Assembly (NCBI GenBank): GCA_007134115.1
Contig: SLLK01000052.1
Coordinates: 1 to 9,565, forward strand
Source: Gammaproteobacteria bacterium
GTDB lineage: Bacteria > Pseudomonadota > Gammaproteobacteria > UBA5335 > SLRW01
Direction: 5' to 3'
Length of the DNA: 9,565 nucleotides
Shown: one piece after another, positions 7,061 to 9,565 of the stretch
How the letters are laid out: every line of letters starts with the position of its first letter
Position numbering within the stretch: position 1 is the stretch's first letter
The notes under the pieces: generated by a model
What the model was told of the DNA's origin: nothing
The model's database searches: none
Seen by the model: only the letters and a program-made list of their open reading frames with translations
Translations under genes and position numbers: made by a program

Positions 7061-7089
7061 CTTGAACTCTGCCTTTCCCACCCCCATAT
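7061..7089 (+). promoter_or_regulatory. Heat-shock (sigma-32) promoter for lon
   Basis: CTTGAA at 7061-7066 and CCCCATAT at 7082-7089 are separated by 15 bases. Both boxes match the sigma-32 (RpoH) consensus CTTGAA-N13-17-CCCCATnT exactly. lon is a classic member of the heat-shock regulon in E. coli. Transcription should start near 7096, leaving a leader of about 108 bases. Confidence 0.8.
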
Positions 7090-7094
7090 CCACA

Positions 7095-7124
7095 GGGAGA
7101 CGCCGGTTTCACCGGTGGTCTCCC
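7095..7124 (+). other. Stable hairpin at the start of the lon leader
   Basis: GGGAGAC (7095-7101) pairs with GTCTCCC (7118-7124). Inside it, GCCGG (7102-7106) pairs with CCGGT (7112-7116), leaving a single bulged G and a TTTCA loop. No T-run follows, so it is not a standard terminator. It lies almost exactly at the predicted 5' end of the heat-shock transcript, where such a stem could protect the mRNA or sense temperature. Confidence 0.5.
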
Positions 7125-7203
7125 GGTGTCATGCCGGGGTCGACCGGCCAACCCGCCGGGCGTTTCCCGATGGCACGAGATTTTGCTACCAGAGGATTGT
7201 TTA

Positions 7204-9565
<2,362 letters not shown>

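Noticed and set aside
7036..7136. GTCATGCCG occurring twice, 92 bases apart, in the clpX-lon spacer
   Set aside because: Two copies of nine bases are too little to call a repeat element.

Overview
The window is chromosomal DNA from a GC-rich gammaproteobacterium. The evidence is the order tig-clpP-clpX-lon, the close match of all four proteins to their Escherichia coli counterparts, a DUF3581-type protein, and a tRNA-Leu gene carrying its own CCA just ahead of tig. The genus cannot be fixed from this sequence. Every recognised gene lies on the + strand. I see no mobile element, CRISPR array, prophage or clear sign of recent transfer.

The left part (1-3323) holds four genes of less certain role. 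First is a small exported Spy/CpxP-like protein with a Gln/Met-rich tail (213-680). Next is a creatininase-family metal hydrolase (866-1606). Then come a DUF3581 protein that looks like a MaoC/R-hydratase-type hotdog (1718-2431) and a PlsC-like acyltransferase (2415-3323) whose start overlaps the DUF3581 end. The last two are probably translationally coupled and may work together on acyl chains. Bases 1-212 hold no gene I can support.

The middle (3336-3551) is a self-contained tRNA-Leu(UAG) unit: a promoter with a perfect TATAAT, the tRNA, and a strong intrinsic terminator.

The right part (3574-9565) is the protein quality-control block. Trigger factor is the ribosome-bound chaperone. ClpP and ClpX are the peptidase and unfoldase of one protease. 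Lon is an AAA+ protease, cut by the window edge close to its C-terminus. The spacers carry regulatory signals: an extended -10 promoter with a dyad before clpX, and a near-consensus heat-shock (sigma-32) promoter before lon followed at once by a stable hairpin.

The window is mostly conserved housekeeping DNA, and I found no clear new multi-gene system. The points most worth a second look are the DUF3581-acyltransferase pair, the Gln/Met tail of the Spy-like protein, and the regulatory elements before clpX and lon.
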